A program made the translations under genes and the position numbers. Positions 26,934-36,257 of a DNA stretch of 60,381 bases are shown here, one piece after another (position 1 is the stretch's first letter; each line of letters opens with the position of its first letter). Source of the DNA: CAVSWT01 sp963731745 (lineage in GTDB: Bacteria > Bacteroidota > Ignavibacteria > Ignavibacteriales > Ignavibacteriaceae); contig CAVSWT010000030.1 of assembly GCA_963731745.1 (NCBI GenBank), positions 1 to 60,381 on the forward strand, given 5' to 3'. Under the pieces are notes generated by a model. That model searched no databases. It was not told the origin of the DNA and saw only the letters and a program-made list of their open reading frames with translations.

Positions 26934-28037
26934 CTATTGTAAATCATATTCTTTGATTTTTCTGTAAAGTGTTCTTTCACTTATGTTAAGCATTTTTGCC
27001 GCATTTCTTTTGTTGCCTCGAGTATTTTCCAGGGCATTTATGATGGCATTTCTTTCCATTTCTTCTAACGGAATTATTTCATTGTTTTGTTTTATATTAT
27101 TTAACTTTACTTCATTCTGTGAATGATAAATTAAATCTTTTAATTCCATAATATCTTTTTTTATTTCGAACAAAGCTCTGTATAACAATTCCCTGTCAAC
27201 TTCTTCAGGTGAGCGATTCAAATATATCGGAAGATTCCTATTTGATTTTTCACTTTCATTTTGAGTAAGCAGCGGCGAAAATGTATATGCTTCAAGTGTA
27301 TGATTTCTATTTAATGCAACCGCAGTTTCAATTGTATTTTTTAATTCTCTAACATTACCAGGCCAGTTATAATCAAATAACAAATTCAAAGCTTCATCAG
27401 AAATTTTAGGCGGTTCAATTTTATGTTCTTTAGCATATTGATTCATGAAATGATAAATCAATACATGAATATCACTTTTACGATTTCTTAACGGTGGAAT
27501 ATTTATGGTTACGGCTTTTATTCTGAAATACAAATCTTCGCGAAACTTTTTTGCATCAACTTCATGCTGAAGATTTTTATTTGTAGCGGCAATAATTCTT
27601 ACATCAACTTTAGTAAGAATCTCATCCCCGATTCTCATAAATTCTTTATTTTCAATAGCGCGGAGTAATTTAACTTGAGTGGAAATTGGCATTTCTGCTA
27701 TTTCATCCAAAAAAAGTGTTCCGCCATCAGCAATTTCAAAATAACCTTTACGGTTTTCTATGGCGCTGGTAAAAGAACCTTTTTTATGTCCGAATAATTC
27801 ACTTTCTAATATTCCTTCAGGGATGGCGCCGCAATTAACAGTAATTAATTTTTTTTCTGCCCTGTTGCTGTAACCATGAATTGCTCTGGCAAAAACTTCT
27901 TTACCTACTCCACTTTCTCCATAAATAAGAACTGAAATATCTGATTTGGCGACTTGCATAACAACATCAACCAAATCATTTATTTCTTTGGAAACAGCAA
28001 TAATTCCAAATTCTTTTTTGAATTGCTCAATGCTCAT
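26934..28037 (-). CDS. sigma-54-interacting transcriptional regulator, no receiver domain
   Basis: This 367-residue protein consists of an AAA+ domain and a Fis-type helix-turn-helix. Walker A is GESGVGKE (40-47), Walker B is TLFLDE (107-112) and the C-terminal helix-turn-helix is NAAKMLNISERTLYRKIKEY. It has no N-terminal sensory domain, so activity must be set by expression or a partner. The sigma-54 contact loop reads GSFTSA (87-92), not the usual GAFTGA. The gene opens the run leading into LptE, GT2 and the envelope genes, suggesting, but not proving, that it regulates them. Confidence 0.92.
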   Translation of the reverse strand: MSIEQFKKEFGIIAVSKEINDLVDVVMQVAKSDISVLIYGESGVGKEVFARAIHGYSNRAEKKLITVNCGAIPEGILESELFGHKKGSFTSAIENRKGYFEIADGGTLFLDEIAEMPISTQVKLLRAIENKEFMRIGDEILTKVDVRIIAATNKNLQHEVDAKKFREDLYFRIKAVTINIPPLRNRKSDIHVLIYHFMNQYAKEHKIEPPKISDEALNLLFDYNWPGNVRELKNTIETAVALNRNHTLEAYTFSPLLTQNESEKSNRNLPIYLNRSPEEVDRELLYRALFEIKKDIMELKDLIYHSQNEVKLNNIKQNNEIIPLEEMERNAIINALENTRGNKRNAAKMLNISERTLYRKIKEYDLQ

Positions 28038-28421
28038 TTATAAATGTAATTCAAGTAATTTTTGAAAATTAAATATACTTAAATATATTCTTTTTATAGG
28101 TTTAATTAAAGAAAGGTAAGTCAGTAATGATTTAAAACACTTGAAATTAATTATGCAAAATTAATTTAAAACTATTAAGATAATATTATTTTCCGTTTTA
28201 TGTTACTATAAATAGAGTAAAAATTTCACAATTAAAAAAATCAGCAATTCCCAAATGATACTTTGTTAACAAAACAAAATTTTTTATATCTTTACTGCAA
28301 TTCTTCAATACTTTAATCCGAAGAATAGTAGATTATAAATTAGATTGATGGAGAAAAAATTCTTACACTGTTTTTAATTTCTAAATGGGCGCGTTTTCTA
28401 AAAAACGCACTTTCTGTTTTC
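28038..28421. other. intergenic region between divergent sigma-54 regulator and TonB receptor genes
   Basis: This 384-base AT-rich gap should hold both divergent promoters. TTTG at 28262-28265 and TATCTTTA at 28287-28294 resemble the Bacteroidota promoter (TTTG ... TAnnTTTG) but with a 21-base instead of 19-base spacer and one mismatch. No clear sigma-54 site (TGGCAC-N5-TTGC) was found. The right end, from 28384, probably encodes the missing signal-peptide start of the TonB receptor in another frame. Confidence 0.4.
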
Positions 28422-30638
28422 TTGTTGGCTTCACTTTTTGGCACTTTCGGTTCTCTTGTTCAAGCTCAAAACACAGGAATTTTAAAAGGGACCATATCAG
28501 ATTCTACTAACGGGGAGGCTCTTCCATTTAGTAATGTATTCATTCAGGAAATAAATAGAGGCGCTTCAACAAACGCCAATGGATATTTTGTAATACCGGG
28601 AATTCCCGCACCGCAAGAATATATTCTTATTGTTTCATATGTCGGATACCAAACAAAAAAAATAAATGTAAAAGTTCAACCGAATAAAGTAACAGAAGTC
28701 AACATCGGCCTTTCTCAGTCCAGCGTGTCACTACAGACAATTGAAAAAATTGGGGAAAGAACTATTCAGCAAAATGCAACTGATTTAGGACTGCAAAGAA
28801 TTACTGTTAAAGACTTAGAAATGCTGCCCAAAGGTGTGGAGACAGATATTTTTCGCTCATTGCAATATTTGCCAGGCGTTCAATCTACAGGCGATGTTTC
28901 TGCAAGGTATTATGTTCGCGGAAGTCCAAGCAATGAAAATCTTGTTTTAATAAATGGAACAACTATTTATAATCCTTTTCACGCATTTGGAATATTCAGC
29001 GTTATAGATCCGGATATGATAAATAGTGTAGAGTTTTATAAAGGCGGTTTTACCACTGAATTTGGTCAAAGACTTTCATCAGTATTGAACATTATTACAA
29101 AAGATGGAAATAAAAACAGAATAAGTGCTCAGGCAAGTTCAAGTTTTCTTACAGGCAAAGGTTTAATAGAAGGCCCCATTCCTTACGGTTCTTTTATGGT
29201 AACCGGCAGAAAAAGTTTTTCTACTCAGATTTTACAGAAATTTTTAAATGACGAGGCTGCCCCAATTAATTTTTATGATGGTTCTTTCAAATTAAATTAT
29301 TCTAATCCTAATTTTATCAAAGGATCAAATTTTAGTATAAATGGATTTTTTAGTGGTGATAAGCTTTTAAATGATAATCCAACCATCGAAGATATTGAAT
29401 GGTATAATAATGTAATCGGATTTAAATGGTCCCAAACAACTGATTCTCCTCTTTATTATGAAATGGGCTTATCTTATAGCAATTTTTCAGGAAGTATTAA
29501 GCCAAAATTAAGCGGTGCATATCCGGAAGATAATAGTGTTGATGACATCTCGTATAATCTTGATCTGCATTATATTTACGATAGTAAGGATGAACTTGGT
29601 GTTGGTATTGCATTAAAAAATATTAATACTGAATTATATTTAAAAAATTCATCAGGTGCGGTAAGCAATTTATCAGCTCAGGGTACAAGTATAAGTATTT
29701 ATGCAAAATATAAATTTCTTCGCTTTACAAATTTTGGGGCCGATTTTGGAACAAGACTTGATCCGGTTACTTTATCTTCTTCCGAGGCTTCAACATATCT
29801 TTTTGAACCAAGATTAAGTTTAACATATGTAGTTTTCCCGGGAATTACACTAAAGAGCGCATGGGGCCTTTATCAACAAGAGCTTACTACTTTATCAGAT
29901 GAAAACCAGGTAATATCATTGTTTGAACCATGGATAATTACTCCGTCTTATTTGAAGCCGGGAAATGCAATACATTATACAGTAGGATTAGATGCAAACT
30001 TTGCTAATTATTTTAATATCAATATCCAGGGTTACTATAAGGTTTTACAAAATATCGCAACCTTAAATGATCAAAAATTCACTTCCGATCAAAAAGATTT
30101 ACTTCCAGCTTCCGGCGAATCGTACGGCTGGGAATTCCAATTTAAATATCTTCAAAATCCCATAAGTTTTTCCGGCTCGTATTCATTGGGATGGGCTTAC
30201 AAAAATCTCGATGGCTGGTTGTATTATCCGAGGTACGATAATCGACATTCTGTAAGTTTACTTTTAGGTGTCGATCTCGGTAAAGGCTGGGATGCTTCTG
30301 CCACGTGGATATTTAATTCAGGATTGCCGTTCACACAAAATATGGGCTACTACGATAAATATCATTTTACTGACTTCTATTCTGATTGGAAGATTTATGA
30401 AGGCTATATTCCTTATGCGCTTTTAGCAGATAAAAATTTAGGACGGCTCCCTTCGTATCACAGGCTTGATCTCACTTTATCAAAAGATTTTACACTGGAC
30501 TTTTTGGATGTCAGTGTTGATTTAAGTGTGCTAAACGTCTATGACCGAAAAAATATTTTTTATTTTAAGAGAGACAGCGGGGAAAGAGTTAATATGCTGC
30601 CAATATTACCAACAGCGACACTAAAAATAAAAATATGA
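28422..30638 (+). CDS. TonB-dependent outer membrane receptor with carboxypeptidase-like N-domain
   Basis: This 738-residue receptor contains a signal peptide end (SLVQAQ), a CarboxypepD_reg-like beta domain (about 20-100: LKGTISDSTNGEALPFSNVFI), a plug (about 110-215 with YYVRGSPSNENLVLINGTTIYNP) and a 22-strand-type barrel. It should import a ligand using TonB energy. The in-frame start, TTG at 28422, leaves a signal peptide with no positive N-region. An ATG at 28384 in another frame, joined by one extra A in the run 28400-28405, would give MGAFSKKNALSVFLLASLFG, a complete signal peptide, so the 5' end is probably frameshifted. Its stop overlaps the DUF4249 gene by four bases. Confidence 0.88.
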   Translation: MLASLFGTFGSLVQAQNTGILKGTISDSTNGEALPFSNVFIQEINRGASTNANGYFVIPGIPAPQEYILIVSYVGYQTKKINVKVQPNKVTEVNIGLSQSSVSLQTIEKIGERTIQQNATDLGLQRITVKDLEMLPKGVETDIFRSLQYLPGVQSTGDVSARYYVRGSPSNENLVLINGTTIYNPFHAFGIFSVIDPDMINSVEFYKGGFTTEFGQRLSSVLNIITKDGNKNRISAQASSSFLTGKGLIEGPIPYGSFMVTGRKSFSTQILQKFLNDEAAPINFYDGSFKLNYSNPNFIKGSNFSINGFFSGDKLLNDNPTIEDIEWYNNVIGFKWSQTTDSPLYYEMGLSYSNFSGSIKPKLSGAYPEDNSVDDISYNLDLHYIYDSKDELGVGIALKNINTELYLKNSSGAVSNLSAQGTSISIYAKYKFLRFTNFGADFGTRLDPVTLSSSEASTYLFEPRLSLTYVVFPGITLKSAWGLYQQELTTLSDENQVISLFEPWIITPSYLKPGNAIHYTVGLDANFANYFNINIQGYYKVLQNIATLNDQKFTSDQKDLLPASGESYGWEFQFKYLQNPISFSGSYSLGWAYKNLDGWLYYPRYDNRHSVSLLLGVDLGKGWDASATWIFNSGLPFTQNMGYYDKYHFTDFYSDWKIYEGYIPYALLADKNLGRLPSYHRLDLTLSKDFTLDFLDVSVDLSVLNVYDRKNIFYFKRDSGERVNMLPILPTATLKIKI

Positions 30639-31588
30639 AGAATGTATTTATAAAAATAATTTTTTTCTTTTTTATTTTATTAGGACTTTCATGTAAAAAT
30701 GTACTGGATCCAAATGCACCGTTAAAAGAAAGATATGTTCTTACCGGCATTATGAGAAGCGATACTACTCTTCAAATTGTGACTGTTACTCATACTTACC
30801 GACCTTCAGGTTCAAATACAGATCCGAATAGTTATACAACTGCGCCTTACATTTTGGGTGCGGAAGTAAATTTATGGTACAAAGAGAAATTATATGAATT
30901 CAGAGACACCGTCTTAACTAGAATTGATACTTCCAGATATAATGAGCCTGTGCATTGCTATTACGTAAATAATCTTAAACCTAATTCAAACGAATATATC
31001 GACATTGAAGCCCTATTACCTAATGGCTTACTGCTTCAGTCCACAACTAAAACTCCAGCAGCAGATTCATTAACTTTCTTTGACAGTGCAAGCGATAAAT
31101 TAGTCAGCAATCAGAAATTCGCAAAAAATATTACCATTAAATGGAAGCCGTTTGATAGAGTTTTATACGTTCCAAAAGTTGAAATTACTTATTATAAATC
31201 CGGAGATTTGACAAAACATTTTAAGGAAGTGCCGCTTTTATATTTTGACGATAATGGTAAATCAACTCCAGTCTTCCCAAAAGCTACTTCAGCAAGTGCT
31301 ATGACAATTGATTTTAAAACCATAACCCAGGCTTTAAATGAAATTGCCGCTGGAGACGCCAAAAAAAATTATTCTATTTCGGATATAAAAATTACAGTTA
31401 TAACCTACGATCCGTTTTTATCAGCTTATTATTCTTCAATACAGCCGGCCGCAAATGGATTTGTAGTAACTCTTGATGAACCTGATTATACTAACATCCT
31501 GGGAGGATATGGAATATTCGGCTCATATATTAAAAGATCTTTCAAAGTCAATTTTGATTTACAATTCCTCAAAGATCTTGGATTCTGA
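30635..31588 (+). CDS. DUF4249-like lipoprotein, partner of the TonB receptor
   Basis: This 317-residue protein has a lipoprotein signal ending in LGLSC (Cys20). The body resembles DUF4249: LTGIMRSDTTLQIVTVTHTY, LGAEVNLWYKEKLYEF, and the C-terminal ILGGYGIFGSYIKRSF. In Bacteroidota such lipoproteins are commonly encoded beside TonB receptors and are presumed to sit on or under the receptor at the outer membrane. The ATGA overlap with the receptor gene supports a joint role. The ligand is unknown. Confidence 0.72.
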   Translation: MKNVFIKIIFFFFILLGLSCKNVLDPNAPLKERYVLTGIMRSDTTLQIVTVTHTYRPSGSNTDPNSYTTAPYILGAEVNLWYKEKLYEFRDTVLTRIDTSRYNEPVHCYYVNNLKPNSNEYIDIEALLPNGLLLQSTTKTPAADSLTFFDSASDKLVSNQKFAKNITIKWKPFDRVLYVPKVEITYYKSGDLTKHFKEVPLLYFDDNGKSTPVFPKATSASAMTIDFKTITQALNEIAAGDAKKNYSISDIKITVITYDPFLSAYYSSIQPAANGFVVTLDEPDYTNILGGYGIFGSYIKRSFKVNFDLQFLKDLGF

Positions 31589-31653
31589 TCTTATAAATTA
31601 TTAGAGTTTTAATTGAAGTTTTTGAAAGATATACAATTAAGTTTTTATAATAA

Positions 31654-33126
31654 ATGAAAAGCAGACCTCACATATTAAAAGATATTTTTTCTTTTATAAT
31701 TTTGATTCTCATTTCACTTCTTTTTCAAAATAGCGGGTGTGATAAATCTGTTTCAGTAAGTCCACCGGATGAACCTCCACCTAACGGTTACATATATATA
31801 GATTCTTATCCAAAGGAAGCGCATATATATTTGAATGGTAAAGCGAGAAGAAGGGCAACTCCAGATAGCATTACATGGTTAAAGACAAGTATCGATACAT
31901 TCACACTTAAAAAAGAATTATACAGAGATACGAGTTTTATAGTAAACATAGTTGAAGGACAAAGGCAAAGTGTATTTATTGATTATACAAAAAATCCATT
32001 GATGCGGGGAGAAATTGATTGTGCCAGTAACCCAGCCAAAGCAGACATATTTATAAATGATTCCAGTACTGGATTAAAAACGCCGGCTATTGTTAAGGGG
32101 TTGCTGCCAGGATATTATGATGTAACCTACAAATTAGAAAACCATCGCGATAACACAAATCAAGTGACGGTAAGCAGCAGCAATACTTCAAAATTATTTT
32201 CAGTTCTGGTTGATACAACAATTTGGACTGATTACAATACCAATAATTCCGAGATTAAGTCAGATAAATTAAATTGCATCACTATAGATAATAATCATAA
32301 ACTTTGGATTGGATCCACAGGCGAAGGCATCATATTATTTGATGGAAATAAGTGGTCAAATTACAACAGCGGAGGCACACGTCTTCCTGCTAGTAAAATT
32401 AATTCGATAATTACTATTCAACAAAATAATAACGTTTTGGCTGGAACTGATGCGGGACTTGCTAAATATTATGGAGATGGGCCGAATGACTTAACTGTTT
32501 ATGGGCCGCCATTTTTTCCGACATCACCTGTAGGTCCTATTGCAGCTGCATCTGATGAGCTGATTGCTTTGGGAATTAAAACCCACATTATAGTTTTTGT
32601 TAGCGATAGATTAGATGAATATTATCCAACCACACTAAGTTCCAGTGATTTTAATATTACTGCAATGATATATGGTAAAGACAATCATATCTTTATAGGT
32701 ACGCAAAACGGCGGGGCAGCTCAAAGGTTCGGGGATACATGGGTATTTTATACTACATTCAATAAAAGCGTTTATTCAAATCAAATTACTGCAATGGCAA
32801 TTGATCATTCAGGCACTGTTTGGATCGGCTATAACCTAACTGATAGATTATCTTACTTTGATGGAAGCACATGGCTGCCGGCATTTATTACAACTGGCAC
32901 TATAAGGTATAAAATCAATTCTATTTATGCAGACGAAAGAAATAGACTATGGGTAGGAACCGATAATGGGCTATTGAAAAAAGATGGTGCATCCGTTATT
33001 TTTTATAATTATGATAACACCGGACTTAACATAAAAAATGTCAGCGGAGCTGTAGTGGATCAAAACGGCTTTGTTTGGATAACTACCTATGACGCAGGCT
33101 TATTTAGATTTAGAGGTGCTGATTAG
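31654..33126 (+). CDS. PEGA-domain lipoprotein with two-component-regulator-type propeller, copy 1
   Basis: This 490-residue protein has a lipoprotein signal (lipobox NSGC, Cys29), a short Ser/Pro-rich spacer, a PEGA domain (about 46-112: GYIYIDSYPKEAHIYLNGKA), a second PEGA-like domain (about 119-187: IDCASNPAKADIFINDSSTG) and a beta-propeller made of Reg_prop-like blades (LWIGSTGEGI, VWIGYNLTDR, LWVGTDNGLL, VWITTYDAGLF). The propeller is the type found in the periplasmic sensors of hybrid two-component systems, but no kinase follows. It is followed by a paralogue 56 bases downstream. Confidence 0.82.
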   Translation: MKSRPHILKDIFSFIILILISLLFQNSGCDKSVSVSPPDEPPPNGYIYIDSYPKEAHIYLNGKARRRATPDSITWLKTSIDTFTLKKELYRDTSFIVNIVEGQRQSVFIDYTKNPLMRGEIDCASNPAKADIFINDSSTGLKTPAIVKGLLPGYYDVTYKLENHRDNTNQVTVSSSNTSKLFSVLVDTTIWTDYNTNNSEIKSDKLNCITIDNNHKLWIGSTGEGIILFDGNKWSNYNSGGTRLPASKINSIITIQQNNNVLAGTDAGLAKYYGDGPNDLTVYGPPFFPTSPVGPIAAASDELIALGIKTHIIVFVSDRLDEYYPTTLSSSDFNITAMIYGKDNHIFIGTQNGGAAQRFGDTWVFYTTFNKSVYSNQITAMAIDHSGTVWIGYNLTDRLSYFDGSTWLPAFITTGTIRYKINSIYADERNRLWVGTDNGLLKKDGASVIFYNYDNTGLNIKNVSGAVVDQNGFVWITTYDAGLFRFRGAD

Positions 33127-33182
33127 CTATTACTTATAGTTTGTAATTTAGGATCCTTTCAAATCGAATCTTACTTATCATT

Positions 33183-34658
33183 ATGAAAAAATTATTAGTA
33201 TTCTTAAAAAAAATATTTCGGTTTGGAATATTTACTGCATTCATATTTTTGTTCCAAAACGGCGGATGTGAAAAAAGTGTTTCTGTAAGTCCTCCAGATT
33301 TACCTCCGCCAAATGGATATTTATTTATTGATTCATATCCCAAAGGCGCGCATATTTATTTAAATGGAAAAGCAAGAAGGCGTGCAACACCTGACAGTAT
33401 AACCTGGCTTGAAACCGGGATAGACACTATAACTTTAAAAAAAGAACTCTATAGAGACACTACATTTATTGCTGCCGTTGCCGAAAACAAGAAGTATAAT
33501 GTTTTTATTGATTATACAAAGAATCCTATGATGCGAGGAAAACTATATTGTTCTACCATTCCCGAAGATGCGGAAATATTTATAAATGATTCGAGCACAG
33601 GTTTAAAAACACCTTCCACCTTAGCCGGACTGCTGCCCGGATATTACAATGTAACATACAAACTTGATGATCACCGGGATATCACTTCATCTGTGACAGT
33701 TAAAAGTAATCAAACATCTAATTTGTACTCAATCCTGGTGGATACAACTGTTTGGACTGATTTTAATACGAACAATTCCTTAATTTCCTCAGATCAATTA
33801 AGCTGCATATCAGTGGATAATAATAATAAAGTTTGGATTGGCACATCAGACAATGGTCTTAATATTTATGACGGGAAACTATGGTTGAAATATCAAAGCG
33901 GAGGGACAAGACTTCCGAGCAACAAAATATATTCAATTATAACTTCTCCTGCTGATAATACAAAATGGGTGGGGACAGAAAGCGGCTTGGTAGAATATTT
34001 TGGTGATGGATCGAACGATTTAAAAATATACAAAGCGCCTTTTTATCCCATTGGTACAGTCCGATCGGTTGCGGTTAAAGCTGATGGGTCTCTGGCGATT
34101 GCAACTGATGCATACGTTGTTATTTGGCCTAAAGGCGGATCAATGATAGCTTCATATCCAATCCATTCAAATTCCGAAGATTATTTAATAAATAATATAG
34201 CTTACGGCAAAAATGATCATATTTGGTTTGGGACTAAAAAAGCAGGCGTAGCTCAATATTTAGGAGAAGCTTGGGCATATTACATTTCTCCATCAGCAAA
34301 TATAATTTCTAATCAAATAACTGCAATGACGGCTGATAATACTGGAACTATCTGGATCGGGCATCCTGGAGGATATGCGTTAGCAAATGGATTGAATTAT
34401 TACGATGGGGCATGGCAGTCACTCTATATACTTCCGAATGCTTCAAGTGTAAATTCATTATTCTTCGATCACAAAAACAGGCTTTGGATTGGAACTAATA
34501 AAGGTCTATTATTAAAAGATGGCGGGACTACAACCCTTTATAACTATAACAATTCCGGATTACCCATTGAAAATATCAGCGGCATAGCTGAGGATCATAA
34601 TGGAAATATTTGGTTCACTACATTTGATTCAGGATTGTTTCGTCTAAAGCAGCCATAG
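33183..34658 (+). CDS. PEGA-domain lipoprotein with propeller, copy 2
   Basis: This 491-residue paralogue of the previous gene has the same domain order and nearly the same length: lipobox NGGC (Cys29), two PEGA-type domains and a Reg_prop-like propeller (VWIGTSDNGL, IWFGTKKAGV, LWIGTNKGLL, IWFTTFDSGLF). The block from SVSPPD through NGKARRRATPDSITWL is almost identical to copy 1, while the propellers have diverged, so the pair arose by tandem duplication and now may recognise different ligands. It converges on the MBL hydrolase gene with 6 bases between stops. Confidence 0.82.
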   Translation: MKKLLVFLKKIFRFGIFTAFIFLFQNGGCEKSVSVSPPDLPPPNGYLFIDSYPKGAHIYLNGKARRRATPDSITWLETGIDTITLKKELYRDTTFIAAVAENKKYNVFIDYTKNPMMRGKLYCSTIPEDAEIFINDSSTGLKTPSTLAGLLPGYYNVTYKLDDHRDITSSVTVKSNQTSNLYSILVDTTVWTDFNTNNSLISSDQLSCISVDNNNKVWIGTSDNGLNIYDGKLWLKYQSGGTRLPSNKIYSIITSPADNTKWVGTESGLVEYFGDGSNDLKIYKAPFYPIGTVRSVAVKADGSLAIATDAYVVIWPKGGSMIASYPIHSNSEDYLINNIAYGKNDHIWFGTKKAGVAQYLGEAWAYYISPSANIISNQITAMTADNTGTIWIGHPGGYALANGLNYYDGAWQSLYILPNASSVNSLFFDHKNRLWIGTNKGLLLKDGGTTTLYNYNNSGLPIENISGIAEDHNGNIWFTTFDSGLFRLKQP

Positions 34659-34664
34659 CTCATA

Positions 34665-35438
34665 TCATACTTCAAAAATTAATCCTTCATAAGCAGCAAC
34701 GATTTTTCCCTTGTTAGATGACACCGAAAGCAGTTTAGGGAAGAGGACTTCATCTTCGTCACTTATGTGAGTAAGATATAGTTTCTTCGCATCAAGTTGA
34801 TTAAATGCAAGTATTATATCTTCTAAATTGATATGAGTGATTTCACTAATCATATAATCGATTTTAAAATCTTTGAATAAATATAAATCTTGCTTACTAG
34901 CAATATCACCGGTATAAAATACAGCTTCTTTATTAAGCTTAAATAGAAAGCTGCTGCTTGAAAAATTTAAATTGTGTTGTTTGTCGTATTTTATATAATC
35001 ATCAAGATGCGAATTTTGTTTCGAAAGAAAATTGAAGTTATCATTAATGTGAATTACCTCTTCATGAGCGAAACCTACAAAATTTATTTTAAATCCTAAT
35101 CTCTCTAAAAAGATATATGAACTGGTGAGCAAATTTTTAGTATGATTAATCAGACCTTTGTTCACAAAAACAAATAATTCTTTTTCTCGGTTAAACATCT
35201 TCATTTGAGTGATCAGTGACATTAAACCAGAATAGTGGTCAGAGTGAAAATGTGAAATTATTATTCCGTCAATTGAGTTGAAATCTATTTTTTGCGAAAC
35301 TAACGCCTTTGAAATTCCATCACCGGCATCAACTAATAAATTAAAATTTTCGGTTTTTATAAAGAATGAGGAATGAAATCTTTTAAGTGAAGCTTTAGCA
35401 GAACCAGTACCTATAAATATTATTTCCGATGAAAGCAT
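34665..35438 (-). CDS. metallo-beta-lactamase fold hydrolase (RNase Z-like)
   Basis: This 257-residue protein has the metal-binding motif HFHSDH (63-68) preceded by IDGIIIS, an aspartate-bearing FYTGDIAS and a C-terminal YLTHISDED that can supply the remaining ligands. The start EIIFIGTGSAKAS resembles ribonuclease Z/arylsulfatase-type members. No signal peptide is present, so it is cytoplasmic. It follows the SPOR gene by 19 bases and probably ends the miaB transcript. Confidence 0.85.
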   Translation of the reverse strand: MLSSEIIFIGTGSAKASLKRFHSSFFIKTENFNLLVDAGDGISKALVSQKIDFNSIDGIIISHFHSDHYSGLMSLITQMKMFNREKELFVFVNKGLINHTKNLLTSSYIFLERLGFKINFVGFAHEEVIHINDNFNFLSKQNSHLDDYIKYDKQHNLNFSSSSFLFKLNKEAVFYTGDIASKQDLYLFKDFKIDYMISEITHINLEDIILAFNQLDAKKLYLTHISDEDEVLFPKLLSVSSNKGKIVAAYEGLIFEV

Positions 35439-35457
35439 TAATTATCACTGTTTCAGG

Positions 35458-36240
35458 TTAATCATTATAAGGAATAATTCTACCCGCCAGGCCAAATTTA
35501 CTATTAATTAAGTTTAGAAAAGATTTGGCTTCATCATCAGTCTTGAACCTGCCGACAATAACAACATGAAAAACTGTTCCGCCAACATTCTTTTGTATTA
35601 CAGCAGAATCATATCCGGAGTCAATAAAACTTTTATTTAATGAAGCGGCATTTTCTTCTTTGCTAAAAGCTCCTGCTTGAATTTTATATTCATATTTTTC
35701 GGTACTCTTTTGATTTTGAACAGGGCCGATTAGCTTTGTAGTTTTTTCGCTATCATTAGTTTGTTTTACCGTTTCTGTTTTCGGTTTTTGAACTTCTGCC
35801 ACAACCTGATTTTGATGAGGAATATTTTTTTTGGTCAATTTCAAGTAAGGCGAAGAGGGGTAATCTTTTTTTAACTTCTGATAATACAGTCTGGCTTTAT
35901 CATAAACACCTATAGAATAGTAATAAGAATAAAGTCTAAACGCTGCAGCATCAGCATACTTGCTTTTAGGAGAAAATTCAACAACGCCTCTAAAAATGGC
36001 AATCGCCTTATCGCCGTCTTCTTCAAGAATACCTGAAAGATATTTTATAGACGGATCATTAGGGTATCTTTTTTTAAGCTCGGGAATCTCCTGCATGACT
36101 TCAATTTTTTTACCTGAATCAATTTTTTGAAGATATGTAGTTATATCTACTTCAGATGAGTATCTGGGTTCCCATTGAGAAAACAGGAAAATGGATGAGC
36201 AAAGAAAGAAAAGAAAAATTTTAGATGACAAATTTTTCAC
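35458..36240 (-). CDS. exported SPOR-domain protein with TPR-like repeats
   Basis: This 260-residue protein has a signal peptide (about 1-20), a middle region with TPR-like helices (LSGILEEDGDKAIAIF, ADAAAFRLYSYYYSIGVYDKARLYYQKLKKDYP) and a C-terminal SPOR domain (about 185-258, YEYKIQAGAFSKEENAASL). SPOR domains bind denuded peptidoglycan glycans at division sites, so a periplasmic role in cell wall or division is likely. It follows miaB by 17 bases. Confidence 0.85.
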   Translation of the reverse strand: MKNLSSKIFLFFLCSSIFLFSQWEPRYSSEVDITTYLQKIDSGKKIEVMQEIPELKKRYPNDPSIKYLSGILEEDGDKAIAIFRGVVEFSPKSKYADAAAFRLYSYYYSIGVYDKARLYYQKLKKDYPSSPYLKLTKKNIPHQNQVVAEVQKPKTETVKQTNDSEKTTKLIGPVQNQKSTEKYEYKIQAGAFSKEENAASLNKSFIDSGYDSAVIQKNVGGTVFHVVIVGRFKTDDEAKSFLNLINSKFGLAGRIIPYND

Positions 36241-36257
36241 AAATATATTTTTACTTG

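Noticed and set aside
28038..28421. Sigma-54 promoter between the regulator and the TonB receptor
   Set aside because: TGGCAC occurs at about 28429 inside the receptor coding region, but TTGC is not found at the required spacing.
33134..33343. Minus-strand frame over the start of the second PEGA lipoprotein
   Set aside because: It is a shadow of the plus-strand gene, with no family pattern and no ribosome binding site.
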